A stretch of DNA of 55,289 bases, taken from assembly GCF_003350345.1 (NCBI RefSeq), contig NZ_QNVJ01000103.1, positions 1-55,289 of the forward strand, read 5' to 3'. The stretch is from Alkalilacustris brevis (lineage in GTDB: Bacteria > Pseudomonadota > Alphaproteobacteria > Rhodobacterales > Rhodobacteraceae). Shown piece by piece: positions 23,743 to 32,415 of the stretch. Made by a program: the position numbers and the translations under genes. The notes beneath the pieces are model-generated. The model was given only the letters and a program-made list of their open reading frames with translations. It did not search any database and had not been told where the DNA came from. Numbering within the stretch: the first letter of the stretch is position 1; each line of letters begins with the position of its first letter.

Positions 23743-25074
23743 GTGACAAGCCCGACAACACCGGGAATTGCGGCAGGGCGTCTGCCGCAGGAGACCATCG
23801 CCAAGAACTTCTCGGACATCCACCCGAATTTCGACCCGCATCAGGCCTTGGTGGCAGCCGATCGCTGCTATTTCTGCCATGACGCGCCCTGCGTCACGGC
23901 CTGCCCGACCGCGATCGACATTCCCCTCTTCATCCGCCAGATCCAGGCCGGCCAGCCCGAAGCCGCCGGCAGAACGATCTTCGACCAGAACATCCTGGGC
24001 GGCATGTGTGCCCGCGTCTGCCCGACCGAGACCCTGTGCGAAGGCGCCTGCGTGCGCGAGACCGCCGAGGGCAAACCGGTCGAGATCGGGCGCCTCCAGC
24101 GCTACGCCACCGATGCGGTCATGGCGCGCAACGAACACCCCTACGAGCGCGCCGCCGCCACCGGCAAGCGCGTCGCGGTGGTGGGTGCCGGGCCGGCCGG
24201 ACTGGCCTGCGCGCACCGGCTGGCGATGCATGGCCATGAGGTGGTGATCTTCGAGGCACGGCCAAAACCCGGCGGGCTCAACGAATACGGCATCGCCGCC
24301 TACAAGGCCGCCGATGATTTCGCCCAGGCCGAGGTCGACTGGCTGTTGCGCATTGGTGGCATCCGTATCGAACACGGCAAGAAACTGGGCCGCGACATGA
24401 CGCTCGAGCAGTTGCGCAGCGACTATGACGCGGTGTTTCTCGGGATCGGTCTGGGCGGGGTGAACGCGCTCGATGTGCCGGGGGGCGCCCATGAGGGCCT
24501 GCGCGACGCGGTCGATTTCATCGCCGAGCTGCGCCAGAGCGATGACCTGTCGAACCTGCCCATCGGGCGGCATGTGGTGGTGATTGGCGGCGGCATGACC
24601 GCCGTTGACGCTGCCGTGCAATCGCGCCACCTCGGCGCCGAGCATGTGGCGATGGTTTACCGCCGCGGCCCTGAAAGCCTGAGCGCCAGCGCGCATGAGA
24701 TCGAGCACGCCGCCACCGCCGGGGTCCGCATCATCACCAATGCCCAGCCCGTGGCCGTGTATGGCAATGGTGCGCTGCGCGAGGTCGAATTCGCCTATAC
24801 AAGCGAGGGCGCGAACGGGCTTGAGACCACAGGCGAGACCTTCCGCCTGCCCGCCGACCAGGTGTTCCGCGCCATCGGTCAGCGTCTCGACGCGCTGCCC
24901 GAGGGGCTGGACGCCGCCCGCGGCAAGATCGCCGCATCGGCCCGTGGCGCCACCGCGCTAGCCGGGGTCTGGGCCGGCGGGGATTGCACCGGCGGCGGCG
25001 AAGACCTGACCGTGACCGCCGTCGCGCAGGGCCGCGATGCGGCCGAAGACATCCACGCCCGGCTGACCGGCTGA
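23743..25074 (+). CDS. preT: NAD-dependent dihydropyrimidine dehydrogenase, PreT subunit
   Basis: The 443-residue flavoprotein has an N-terminal double Fe-S region (CYFCHDAPCVTACPTAIDI and GGMCARVCPTETLCEGACVR), a FAD fold (VVGAGPAGLACAHRLAMHGH) and an NADH fold (VVVIGGGMTAVDAAVQSRHLG). This is the GltD-like partner of PreA in reductive uracil and thymine degradation. The GTG at 23743 is preferred as start because GGGAGG lies six bases upstream; a TTG six bases earlier is too close to that ribosome-binding site. The partner preA is not adjacent as usual but 555 bases downstream, behind an intervening small gene. Confidence 0.9.
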   Translation: MTSPTTPGIAAGRLPQETIAKNFSDIHPNFDPHQALVAADRCYFCHDAPCVTACPTAIDIPLFIRQIQAGQPEAAGRTIFDQNILGGMCARVCPTETLCEGACVRETAEGKPVEIGRLQRYATDAVMARNEHPYERAAATGKRVAVVGAGPAGLACAHRLAMHGHEVVIFEARPKPGGLNEYGIAAYKAADDFAQAEVDWLLRIGGIRIEHGKKLGRDMTLEQLRSDYDAVFLGIGLGGVNALDVPGGAHEGLRDAVDFIAELRQSDDLSNLPIGRHVVVIGGGMTAVDAAVQSRHLGAEHVAMVYRRGPESLSASAHEIEHAATAGVRIITNAQPVAVYGNGALREVEFAYTSEGANGLETTGETFRLPADQVFRAIGQRLDALPEGLDAARGKIAASARGATALAGVWAGGDCTGGGEDLTVTAVAQGRDAAEDIHARLTG

Positions 25075-25096
25075 GCCCCGCGCGGTGCCGGCGGAT

Positions 25097-25152
25097 CCGG
25101 GCCGCGGGCCTCCTGCTTTCTTCTCTCCTCCGGCAGGAGGCCCGCGGCCCGG
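25097..25152. repeat. 19-bp perfect inverted repeat after preT
   Basis: Bases 25097-25115 and 25134-25152 are perfect reverse complements (19 base pairs, core GGGCCGCGGGCCTCC), with an 18-base pyrimidine-rich loop. The structure begins 23 bases after the preT stop. There is no T run after it, so it is not a textbook terminator; it may protect the preT message, block read-through in part, or be the edge of the inserted low-GC segment. Confidence 0.75.
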
Positions 25153-25225
25153 CCAGGCACCCGCCCCGAACAAGAGCCGCGCCCGAGGCGAAATCGCGCG
25201 GCCATTCCAACAGGGAGACAGCAAG

Positions 25226-25609
25226 ATGATTAGAGGTTCGAGACTTCCATCTACCATCCTCACCTGTTCCGCCATCTGCATAGCGAGCGTCGCTGCCGCT
25301 GAAACCACAGTTGGAAGATGGTGTGATCAGATGATACCCGGCTCAAATTCTATGAATCGAGTCATCACAATCGAGGTTGAAGCGAATGGCACGTTAATCT
25401 CACGATCAGAGTTCTTCGACGGCTCCGAACTGGAGCAGCAACTATCTGAAAATGAAGATAGAGTTTTCAGGGTAGTCGGCAGCCCCTCAGGTGACAGATA
25501 TCGGTTGGTCGTAGCAACCGGCGAGCTCCAACTGTTGGATGATGATGGTATTATCCGCACTGCACGTCGACTTGAAAACGCTCCGCAGCCAAACGATTGC
25601 ATTCGTTAA
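25226..25609 (+). CDS. Small exported protein of unknown function, low-GC insertion between preT and preA
   Basis: The 127-residue protein has a Sec signal peptide, positive start then hydrophobic, ending near AAA-ETT at residue 25. The mature part is about 100 residues, predicted beta-rich, with a cysteine near its start (GRWCDQ) and one near its end (NDCIR) that could form a disulfide. A GGGAG ribosome-binding site precedes the ATG. Composition differs sharply from its neighbours: one 60-base line counts 43% GC, and codons such as AGA, ATA and TTA recur, which points to horizontal acquisition. No family is recognised. It lies 19 bases before preA and probably shares its transcript. Confidence 0.75.
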   Translation: MIRGSRLPSTILTCSAICIASVAAAETTVGRWCDQMIPGSNSMNRVITIEVEANGTLISRSEFFDGSELEQQLSENEDRVFRVVGSPSGDRYRLVVATGELQLLDDDGIIRTARRLENAPQPNDCIR

Positions 25610-25628
25610 TCAAGAAAGGCGAGGAATA

Positions 25629-26933
25629 ATGGCCAATCTCGCATCCGATTTCCTGGGCATCAAATCGCCCAACCCGTTCTGGCTGGCTTCGGCGCCGCCG
25701 ACCGACAAGGAATACAACGTCACCCGCGCCTTCAAGGCAGGCTGGGGCGGCGTGGTCTGGAAGACGCTGGGCAGCGAAGGCCCGCCCATCGTCAACGTCA
25801 ATGGCCCCCGATACGGCGCGATCTGGGGCGCCGACCGGCGGCTGCTGGCGCTCAACAATATCGAGCTGATCACCGACCGCCCGCTCGAGGTGAACCTGCG
25901 CGAGATCAAGCAGGTCAAGCGCGACTGGCCCGACCGCGCGATGATCGTGTCGCTGATGGTGCCCTGCGACGAGGAAAGCTGGCGCGCGATCCTCGCCCAT
26001 GTCGAGGATACCGGCGCCGATGGCGTGGAGCTGAATTTCGGCTGCCCCCACGGCATGAGCGAGCGCGGCATGGGCGCCGCCGTGGGCCAGGTTCCCGAAT
26101 ACATCGAGATGGTCACGCGCTGGGTCAAGAAACACAGCCGCATGCCCTGCATCGTCAAGCTGACGCCCAATGTCGCCGATATCCGCAAACCGGCCGAGGC
26201 CGCCATGCGCGGCGGCGCCGATGCGGTGAGCCTGATCAACACCGTCAATTCGATCACCGGGGTCGATCTGGACAATTTCGCGCCCCAGCCCACCATCGAT
26301 GGCAAGGGCGCGCATGGCGGGCTTTGCGGCCCGGCGGTCAAGCCCATTGCGCTGAACATGGTGGCCGAGATCGCGCGCACCCCCGAAACCGCGAACCTGC
26401 CGATTTCCGGCATAGGCGGGGTGAGCACCTGGCGCGACGCGGCCGAGTTCCTGGCGCTTGGCGCAGGCAACGTGCAGGTCTGCACTGCGGCCATGACCTA
26501 CGGCTTCGGCATCATCAAGGAGCTGACCGCCGGCCTGAGCCATTACATGGACGAGAAGGGCTTCGCCTCGATCGATCAGCTGGTCGGGCGCGCCGTGCCC
26601 AATGTGACCGACTGGCAGCACCTGAACCTGAACTACATCACCAAGGCCCGGATCGATCAGGACCTGTGCATCAAGTGCGGGCGCTGCTACGCCGCTTGCG
26701 AGGACACCTCGCACCAGGCGATCAGCATGTCGGAGGACCGCACATTTGACGTGATCGATGCCGAATGCGTGGCCTGTAACCTGTGCGTCAATGTCTGCCC
26801 GGTCGAGGACTGCATCACCATGGAGCGCCTCGCCCCAGGCACGGTCGACGAACGCACCGGCCAGAAAGTGCCCGACGAATACGGCAATTGGACGACCCAC
26901 CCCAACAACCCGATGGCGCGGGCGGCGGAATAA
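25629..26933 (+). CDS. preA: NAD-dependent dihydropyrimidine dehydrogenase, PreA subunit
   Basis: The 434-residue protein has the FMN-binding TIM barrel of dihydropyrimidine dehydrogenase, with the catalytic cysteine in NFGCPHGMSERGMGAAV and the ligand loop SLINTVNSITGVDL. The C-terminus has two 4Fe-4S motifs, CIKCGRCYAAC and CVACNLCVNVCP. With PreT it reduces uracil and thymine with NADH, the first step of reductive pyrimidine breakdown. The start at 25629 follows GAGGAAT; the frame is open further upstream into the small gene but without the family N-terminus. No dihydropyrimidinase or ureidopropionase gene follows in the window. Confidence 0.94.
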   Translation: MANLASDFLGIKSPNPFWLASAPPTDKEYNVTRAFKAGWGGVVWKTLGSEGPPIVNVNGPRYGAIWGADRRLLALNNIELITDRPLEVNLREIKQVKRDWPDRAMIVSLMVPCDEESWRAILAHVEDTGADGVELNFGCPHGMSERGMGAAVGQVPEYIEMVTRWVKKHSRMPCIVKLTPNVADIRKPAEAAMRGGADAVSLINTVNSITGVDLDNFAPQPTIDGKGAHGGLCGPAVKPIALNMVAEIARTPETANLPISGIGGVSTWRDAAEFLALGAGNVQVCTAAMTYGFGIIKELTAGLSHYMDEKGFASIDQLVGRAVPNVTDWQHLNLNYITKARIDQDLCIKCGRCYAACEDTSHQAISMSEDRTFDVIDAECVACNLCVNVCPVEDCITMERLAPGTVDERTGQKVPDEYGNWTTHPNNPMARAAE

Positions 26934-27380
26934 GAACGCCCGCGCCGCGAGCCGGCTGGCCCCATCCCGATTGTTTCGGTCGCACAGGGAATCGCATTTG
27001 AGAGACCTCTGCAGAACACGGCCCGCGAAAAGGCCTGTGGGCAACGCCTGCCTGGGTAGGCGCCATTGCCTGACGGCGCCATCGGCGCGGCGCTCAAGAA
27101 ACTGTCTACGTTCCAAGATGTGAAGCGTCTGACGCGCCTGCCGGGATGGAGGGGGACCGTCGCCCCGGTGGGGCGGCGTAGGCCCCCGGAATGGCAGGCG
27201 CTGCCCGGCGTTGCCGCCGGGCGGGCAGCCGTCTGGCAAGGTGCCGTGTCATCCAGAAGCCTTCGATCTCCTTTCGAGGTGCTCAGATTCCAGAGGCGAT
27301 AGCCTTGGCTGGTTCCACCTGCCCCCTTGCGGGGCCGGGTCTCTCGGCGTAGCATTTGATCAAACAACACCGGGTTACCC
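26934..27380. other. 447-base intergenic region after preA containing a shared repeat element
   Basis: No convincing gene is present. GAGACCTCTGCAGAACACGG at 27002-27021 and a 31-base block at 27193-27223 both recur around 50025-50119. The 31-base block folds into a small GC hairpin (CCCGGCG-TTG-CCGCCGGG). The GAGACCTYTGCAGAAC start resembles the termini of some IS5-group insertion sequences (from memory, unverified), so this may be a decayed mobile element. A ribosome-binding site is not obvious before the next gene. Confidence 0.5.
27193..27223 (+). repeat. 31-base block identical to 50089-50119
   Basis: This block (starting GGCAGGCGCTGCCCGG) is identical over 31 bases to 50089-50119, and each copy has an upstream ACCTYTGCAGAACACGGCC segment. 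In this copy the two segments are about 170 bases apart, against about 43 bases in the other. The block contains a GC-rich hairpin. Its origin is unknown. Confidence 0.75.
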
Positions 27381-28067
27381 ATGCTTATCGGCATTCTCGA
27401 AACCGGCCACGCGCCTGCCGAACTGCGCGCGCGCGCAGGCTCCTACCCTGAACTCTTCCAGCGTCTGCTTGCAGGCTTCGGGTTTGACTTTCGCACCTGG
27501 AGCGTGGTCGAAATGGAATTTCCCGACACGCCCGACGCGGCCGATGGCTGGCTGATCACCGGCTCGCGCCACGGCGCCTATGACGATCTGCCCTTCATCG
27601 CCCCGCTCGAGGATTTCATCCGCCGGATACACGCCTCGGGCAAGCCGCTGGTGGGGATATGCTTCGGCCACCAGATCATCGCGCAGGCGCTTGGCGGCAA
27701 GGTCGACAAACACCCCGGCGGCTGGGCGGTGGGGCCGCAGGATTACGATTTCGGCGGCACCAACCTGCGGCTGAACGCCTGGCACCAGGATCAGGTCACG
27801 CACGCCCCCGAAGGCGCCGAGGTGATCGCCAGCAACGCGTTCTGCCCGATCGCCGGGCTGCGATATGGAGGCAATATCTGGTCGGTGCAGCCGCATCCCG
27901 AGTTCGATAATGATTTCATCGCCGGGCTGATCGAAACCCGTGGGCGCGGCGTCGTGCCCGACCCGCTGCTCGATCAGGCCGAGGCCCGGCTGCAAGGCGC
28001 GACCGACGCCGCGACCCTTGCCCGGCAGATCGCGGATTTCTTCCACAAACCCCGCCACAGCGGCTGA
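27381..28067 (+). CDS. Class I (type 1) glutamine amidotransferase
   Basis: The 228-residue protein is a stand-alone GATase: nucleophile C94 in VGICFGHQIIAQ, and H172 and E174 in WSVQPHPEFDND complete the triad. The oxyanion-side motif is ITGSRHGAYDD. It is of the GMP-synthase-like group, and no synthetase domain is attached. It lies 29 bases before a PuuA-like ligase and upstream of a PuuB-like oxidase, so it may hydrolyse a gamma-glutamyl intermediate as PuuD does in the putrescine pathway; PuuD itself has a different sequence around the nucleophile, so this role is inference. Confidence 0.88.
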   Translation: MLIGILETGHAPAELRARAGSYPELFQRLLAGFGFDFRTWSVVEMEFPDTPDAADGWLITGSRHGAYDDLPFIAPLEDFIRRIHASGKPLVGICFGHQIIAQALGGKVDKHPGGWAVGPQDYDFGGTNLRLNAWHQDQVTHAPEGAEVIASNAFCPIAGLRYGGNIWSVQPHPEFDNDFIAGLIETRGRGVVPDPLLDQAEARLQGATDAATLARQIADFFHKPRHSG

Positions 28068-28096
28068 CCCCGCGCCACAAGCTTCAAGGACACCCC

Positions 28097-29452
28097 ATGC
28101 AGGACTGGATCGAACACATCCCCGAAGCCGCGCGCAACTATATCGACGGGCGCAAGCTGGACGAGGTCGAATGTATCGTCCCCGACCTGGCCGGGATTGC
28201 CCGCGGCAAGGCGATGCCGGCCTCGAAATTCGCCAAGATGGGGCGCATCTACCTGCCGAACTCAATCTTCATGCAGACCATAACCGGCGACTGGGCGGCC
28301 GATGCTGTCGACACCTTCACCGAACCCGACATGCTGCTCACGCCCGATTTCTCGACCGCCTCCGCCGCGCCCTGGACGGCCGATGTGACCTTGCAGGTCA
28401 TCCATGATGTATCCGACAAGGCCGGCGTGCCGGTGCCCACCGCACCCCGCAACGTGCTGCGCCGGGTGCTGGAGCTTTATGCCGCCGAAGGCTGGACCCC
28501 GATCGTCGCACCCGAGATGGAGTTCTTCCTGGTCGCGCCCAACCCCGACCCGGCGCAACCGATCCAGCCGCCGATGGGCCGCACCGGGCGCCGCGCCATG
28601 GGCAAACAGGCCTATTCGATGAGCGCGGTCGACGAATACGGCCGGGTGATCGACGACATCTATGATTTCGCCGAGGCGCAGGGCTTCGAGATCGACGGCA
28701 TCGCGCAGGAAGGCGGCGCCGGCCAGGTCGAGATCAACCTCCAGCACGGCCACCCGCTGAACCTTGCCGACGAGATCTTCTATTTCAAGCGCCTGATCCG
28801 CGAGGCCGCGCTGCGCCATGAATGCTTCGCCACCTTCATGGCCAAACCCATCGAGGGCGAGCCGGGCAGCGCCATGCACATGCATCACTCGGTGCTCGAC
28901 AGCGAAACCGGGCAGAACATCTTTTCCGATGCAGATGGCAACAGCACCCCGGCATTCGGGCATTTCATCGCCGGGCTGCAGACCCATATGCCGGCAGTGA
29001 TCGCCATTCTCGCCCCCTATGTGAACAGCTACCGCCGCTATGTCCGCGACTTTGCCGCGCCGATCAACCTGGAATGGGGCCATGACAACCGCACCACCGG
29101 GCTGCGGGTGCCGATCTCGCTGCCCGAATCGCGCCGGGTCGAGAACCGCCTCGCCGGGATGGACTGCAACCCGTATCTGGGCCTCGCCGCCTCGCTCGCC
29201 TGTGGCTACCTGGGCCTGAAAGAGCAGCGCGAGCCACGCGCCGAATGCGTGGGCGACGCCTATCGCGGCGATGACGACCTGCCCGAAACCCTGGGCGGCG
29301 CGCTCGACCTGTTCGAGGAGAACGCCGCCGTGCGCGAGGTGCTGGGCGAGGAATTCTGCCGCATCTACGAGGCGGTGAAACGGCTGGAATATACCGAGTT
29401 CCTCCAGGTCATCAGCCCGTGGGAGCGCGAGCATCTTCTGCTGAACGTATGA
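28097..29452 (+). CDS. puuA: Glutamine-synthetase-family ligase (PuuA-like gamma-glutamylpolyamine synthetase)
   Basis: The 451-residue protein has the glutamine synthetase fold. It shows EMEFFLVAPN with the first metal ligands, GAGQVEINLQHG, the HMHHSVLD histidine pair, and NLEWGHDNRTTGLRVP near the glutamate site. Sequence and context place it with gamma-glutamylputrescine synthetases, which join glutamate to a polyamine using ATP. A class of GS-like enzymes acting on ethanolamine or other amines is an alternative. It overlaps the downstream oxidase gene by four bases. Confidence 0.85.
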   Translation: MQDWIEHIPEAARNYIDGRKLDEVECIVPDLAGIARGKAMPASKFAKMGRIYLPNSIFMQTITGDWAADAVDTFTEPDMLLTPDFSTASAAPWTADVTLQVIHDVSDKAGVPVPTAPRNVLRRVLELYAAEGWTPIVAPEMEFFLVAPNPDPAQPIQPPMGRTGRRAMGKQAYSMSAVDEYGRVIDDIYDFAEAQGFEIDGIAQEGGAGQVEINLQHGHPLNLADEIFYFKRLIREAALRHECFATFMAKPIEGEPGSAMHMHHSVLDSETGQNIFSDADGNSTPAFGHFIAGLQTHMPAVIAILAPYVNSYRRYVRDFAAPINLEWGHDNRTTGLRVPISLPESRRVENRLAGMDCNPYLGLAASLACGYLGLKEQREPRAECVGDAYRGDDDLPETLGGALDLFEENAAVREVLGEEFCRIYEAVKRLEYTEFLQVISPWEREHLLLNV

Positions 29453-30756
29453 AAAGCCTGCTCTTCGCCAATGATCGGCCCGGCGCCTACCCGCCAAGCT
29501 GGTATGCCGAAACCGCCGCGCCCCTTGCCCCCTTCCCCCCGCTGGAAGGCGAGGCGCGCGCCGATGTCTGCGTGATCGGCGGCGGCTATACGGGGCTGTC
29601 GGCGGCGCTGCACCTGGCGCAGCAGGGGCTTTCGGTGATCCTGCTCGAAGCCCACCGCGTGGGCTTCGGCGCCTCGGGGCGCAATGGCGGGCAGGTCGGC
29701 TCGGGGCAGCGCATCGACCAGGGCACGCTCGAGGCCCGCTTCGGCACGGCCCGCGCCCGCCAGCTATGGGATCTGGGCGAAGCGGCCAAGGCCCTGGTGC
29801 GCGCACTGATCACCCGCCACGACATGCCCTGCCGCTTTCACCCTGGCATCGTCCATGCCGACTGGTCCGCGCGCGATCTGCGCCACACCCATGAGATGGT
29901 CGAGAAACTCAACCGCGACTATGGCTATGACCAGATCGCGCCGCTCGACCGCGCCGCCTTGCGCGACATCGTGCGCAGCGAGGCCTATCAGGGCGGCGCC
30001 CTCGATCATGGCGCGGGCCATATCCACCCGCTGCAATTCGCGCTGGGGCTGGCAGGGGCCGCCGCAGGGGCGGGCGTGCGGATATGCGAAGGCAGCCATG
30101 TCACGCGCCTCGATACCGGCCCGCAGCCGGTGGCCTTCACCGCCGCAGGCGCGGTCCGGGCCGATCACCTGGTGCTGGCCTGCAACGGCTATCTCGAAGG
30201 GATCGCGCCGCCGATCGCCGCACGCGTCATGCCGATCAACAATTTCATCATCGCCACCGAACCGCTCGGCCCCCGCGCGGCCGAGGTGCTTACACAGCCC
30301 GTCGCGGTGGCCGATTCAAAATTCGTCGTAAACTACTTCCGCCTTTCCGACGACGGGCGTCTGCTGTTCGGCGGCGGCGAAAGCTATGGCTACCGCTTCC
30401 CGCACGACATCAGGGCCACAGTGCGCAAGCCGATGCTTCAGGTCTTCCCGCAACTGGCCGATGTGCCGATCACCCACGCCTGGGGCGGCACGCTTGCCAT
30501 CACCATGAGCCGCCTGCCCTGTCTCGCCCGGCCCGCGCCCAATGTGCTCTCGGCCTCGGGCTATTCAGGCCATGGGGTGGCGCTGGCCACGCTGGCCGGC
30601 AAGCTGATGGCCGAGGCCATCGCGGGCCGGGCGGGGCGGTTCGACATCCTGGCCGATTTGCCCGCCACCCGCTTTCCGGGTGGCCCGGCGCTGCGCAGTC
30701 CGCTGCTGGCGCTGGCGATGACCTGGTTCGCCCTGCGTGACAGGCTGGGGCTGTAA
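29449..30756 (+). CDS. puuB: FAD-dependent amine oxidoreductase (PuuB/OrdL-like)
   Basis: The 435-residue flavoprotein begins with a short lead including RPGAYPPSWYAET, then a dinucleotide fold (CVIGGGYTGLSAALHLAQQG) and the covalent-flavin-type GFGASGRNGGQVGSGQR. The C-terminal SASGYSGHGVALATLAGKL is typical of the DAO family. PuuB oxidises gamma-glutamylputrescine to the aldehyde. The start at 29449 is chosen for its ATGA overlap with the ligase gene. Together with the amidotransferase and ligase it forms a compact polyamine- or amine-catabolism unit. Confidence 0.88.
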   Translation: MKSLLFANDRPGAYPPSWYAETAAPLAPFPPLEGEARADVCVIGGGYTGLSAALHLAQQGLSVILLEAHRVGFGASGRNGGQVGSGQRIDQGTLEARFGTARARQLWDLGEAAKALVRALITRHDMPCRFHPGIVHADWSARDLRHTHEMVEKLNRDYGYDQIAPLDRAALRDIVRSEAYQGGALDHGAGHIHPLQFALGLAGAAAGAGVRICEGSHVTRLDTGPQPVAFTAAGAVRADHLVLACNGYLEGIAPPIAARVMPINNFIIATEPLGPRAAEVLTQPVAVADSKFVVNYFRLSDDGRLLFGGGESYGYRFPHDIRATVRKPMLQVFPQLADVPITHAWGGTLAITMSRLPCLARPAPNVLSASGYSGHGVALATLAGKLMAEAIAGRAGRFDILADLPATRFPGGPALRSPLLALAMTWFALRDRLGL

Positions 30757-30870
30757 CCCGCTGCCGGCACCCAGCCGAAGCGCCCCCCGGACACGGGCGC
30801 GCGCGCCACGCAAGGCCAGTTTCCGCCCCCCGGCAGTTGCAGGCACACCGCGCGCCCCGCCACGCCCGGC

Positions 30871-30917
30871 CCTTCACTGTGAGAAAAATATCCCCGCCGG
30901 AGGCCCCCGCAGGCCAG
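30871..30917 (+). repeat. Dispersed intergenic element, copy 4
   Basis: CTTCACTGTGAGAAAAATATCC followed by CCGCCGGAGGCCCCCGCAGG is a full copy. It lies in the 186-base gap between the convergent puuB and carboxypeptidase genes, so it may end transcription from both sides. No other feature is seen in the gap. Confidence 0.7.
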
Positions 30918-30942
30918 GGGCGCGCGGCCTGCCCCAGAGGCC

Positions 30943-32415
30943 TCAAACCCCGTAAAGCGCGCCGAATTTCCGCTCCAGATACTCCAGCAGCGGTGCCTCA
31001 TTCGGGGGCGCGCCAGTGGCCTGTTCGATCAGCGCGCGCGCCTCGTGCAGCCCGCCATGGCGCTGCACCTTCTCGCGCAGCCATTCCAGCGCCGGCCGCA
31101 GATCGCCCTCGGCCAGCCCCGCATCAAGATCGGGCAGGTCGCGGCGCAGCGCCGCGTGCAGGCAGCCGGCATGGACATTGCCCAGCGTGTAGGTGGGGAA
31201 ATAGCCAAACAGCCCGACCGGCCAGTGCACATCCTGCAAGAGCCCATGCGCGGACCGGTCCACCGGCGAGCCGAAATCGGCGGCGAAGCGGGTGTTCCAA
31301 GCCTCTTCCAGATCGGGCACCGCCAGATCGCCAGCGATCAGCGCGCGCTCCAGGTCGAAGCGCAGCATGATGTGCAGGTTGTAATGCACCTCGTCGGCCT
31401 CAGTTCGGATGTAGCCGGCGGTCACGCGGTTGACGGTGGCGTAAAAGGCTTCCGGCCCGTCCAGCCCCATATCGCCGAACTCCGCCGCCATGACCCCATG
31501 CAACCAGCCGCAGAAGGCGCGCGAACGGCCAAGCTGGTTCTCGAAAATGCGGCTCTGGCTTTCATGCACGCCCATCGACACCCCCTGCCCCAGTGGCGTC
31601 AGCCGGTAGGCCGGGTCGATCTGTTGTTCATAGACGGCGTGGCCGACCTCGTGGATCGTGGAATAGAGGCAGTTGAACGGGTCATCCTCGGCGATGCGGG
31701 TGGTGATGCGCACATCCGCGCCCGAACCAGACGAGAACGGATGCACCGCCAGATCGAGCCGCCCCGTGCCGAAATCATAGCCGAAGGTTTCCGCCAGCTT
31801 GCGGGTCAGGCGCAATTGCGCGTCGCGGTCGAACAGCCCCTTGAGCGGCGGCGGCGTGCGGGCGCGGCCCAGAACCGCCTCGCGCAGTGCCACCAGGCGG
31901 GGGCGCATCCGGTCGAACATCGCCGCGATCTCGGCGCTCGAGGCGCCGGGTTCGTATTCATCAAGCAGCGCGTCGTAGGGATCGCCGCCATCTGCGAGTG
32001 CTGCGGCCTCTTCGCGCTTGAGCGCCACGACCTGCGCCAGCGTGGGCAGGAAGCTTGCGAGATCGTCGCGTTCGCGCGCCTCGGCCCAGAGCCCCTGGCT
32101 GATCGAGGTCACGCGCGCCAGCTCGCCAGCCAGCCGCGCGGGCACGCGGGTGGCGCGGGCGAAGTCGCGTGCGATCAGCCGCAGCGCCGCTGCGCCGGCG
32201 GCGTCGGGGGCCTCGGCCTTTTCCAGCCAGTCGCCCAACCGCGGGTCAGTGCGGCGCGCGTGCAGCACAGAGGCCATCGCGGCCATTTCCTCGCTGCGCT
32301 GGGCCGCCGCGCCGCGCGGCATCATGGTCTCCTGGTCCCAGCCCAGCCGGCCCATCACCTGTTCCAGCGCGCAGGTCTCGCGCTGGAACACCATCAATTC
32401 GCTGAAAGCGTTCAT
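30943..32415 (-). CDS. Carboxypeptidase M32 (thermostable carboxypeptidase Taq family)
   Basis: The 490-residue protein carries the zinc motif HEVGHAVYEQQ of family M32, with the downstream ESQSRIFENQLGRS glutamate region and DEVHYNLHIMLRFDLE. Family members are cytoplasmic metallo-carboxypeptidases that remove C-terminal residues from peptides. The length matches the family (about 490-510). The gene overlaps the upstream ctaA stop by four bases, a pairing that is probably only transcriptional. Confidence 0.95.
   Translation of the reverse strand: MNAFSELMVFQRETCALEQVMGRLGWDQETMMPRGAAAQRSEEMAAMASVLHARRTDPRLGDWLEKAEAPDAAGAAALRLIARDFARATRVPARLAGELARVTSISQGLWAEARERDDLASFLPTLAQVVALKREEAAALADGGDPYDALLDEYEPGASSAEIAAMFDRMRPRLVALREAVLGRARTPPPLKGLFDRDAQLRLTRKLAETFGYDFGTGRLDLAVHPFSSGSGADVRITTRIAEDDPFNCLYSTIHEVGHAVYEQQIDPAYRLTPLGQGVSMGVHESQSRIFENQLGRSRAFCGWLHGVMAAEFGDMGLDGPEAFYATVNRVTAGYIRTEADEVHYNLHIMLRFDLERALIAGDLAVPDLEEAWNTRFAADFGSPVDRSAHGLLQDVHWPVGLFGYFPTYTLGNVHAGCLHAALRRDLPDLDAGLAEGDLRPALEWLREKVQRHGGLHEARALIEQATGAPPNEAPLLEYLERKFGALYGV

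Noticed and set aside
27381-28067. Calling the amidotransferase PuuD
   Set aside because: The nucleophile region GICFGHQ is of the GMP-synthase-like type, whereas PuuD proteins have a different sequence there; only context suggests that role.
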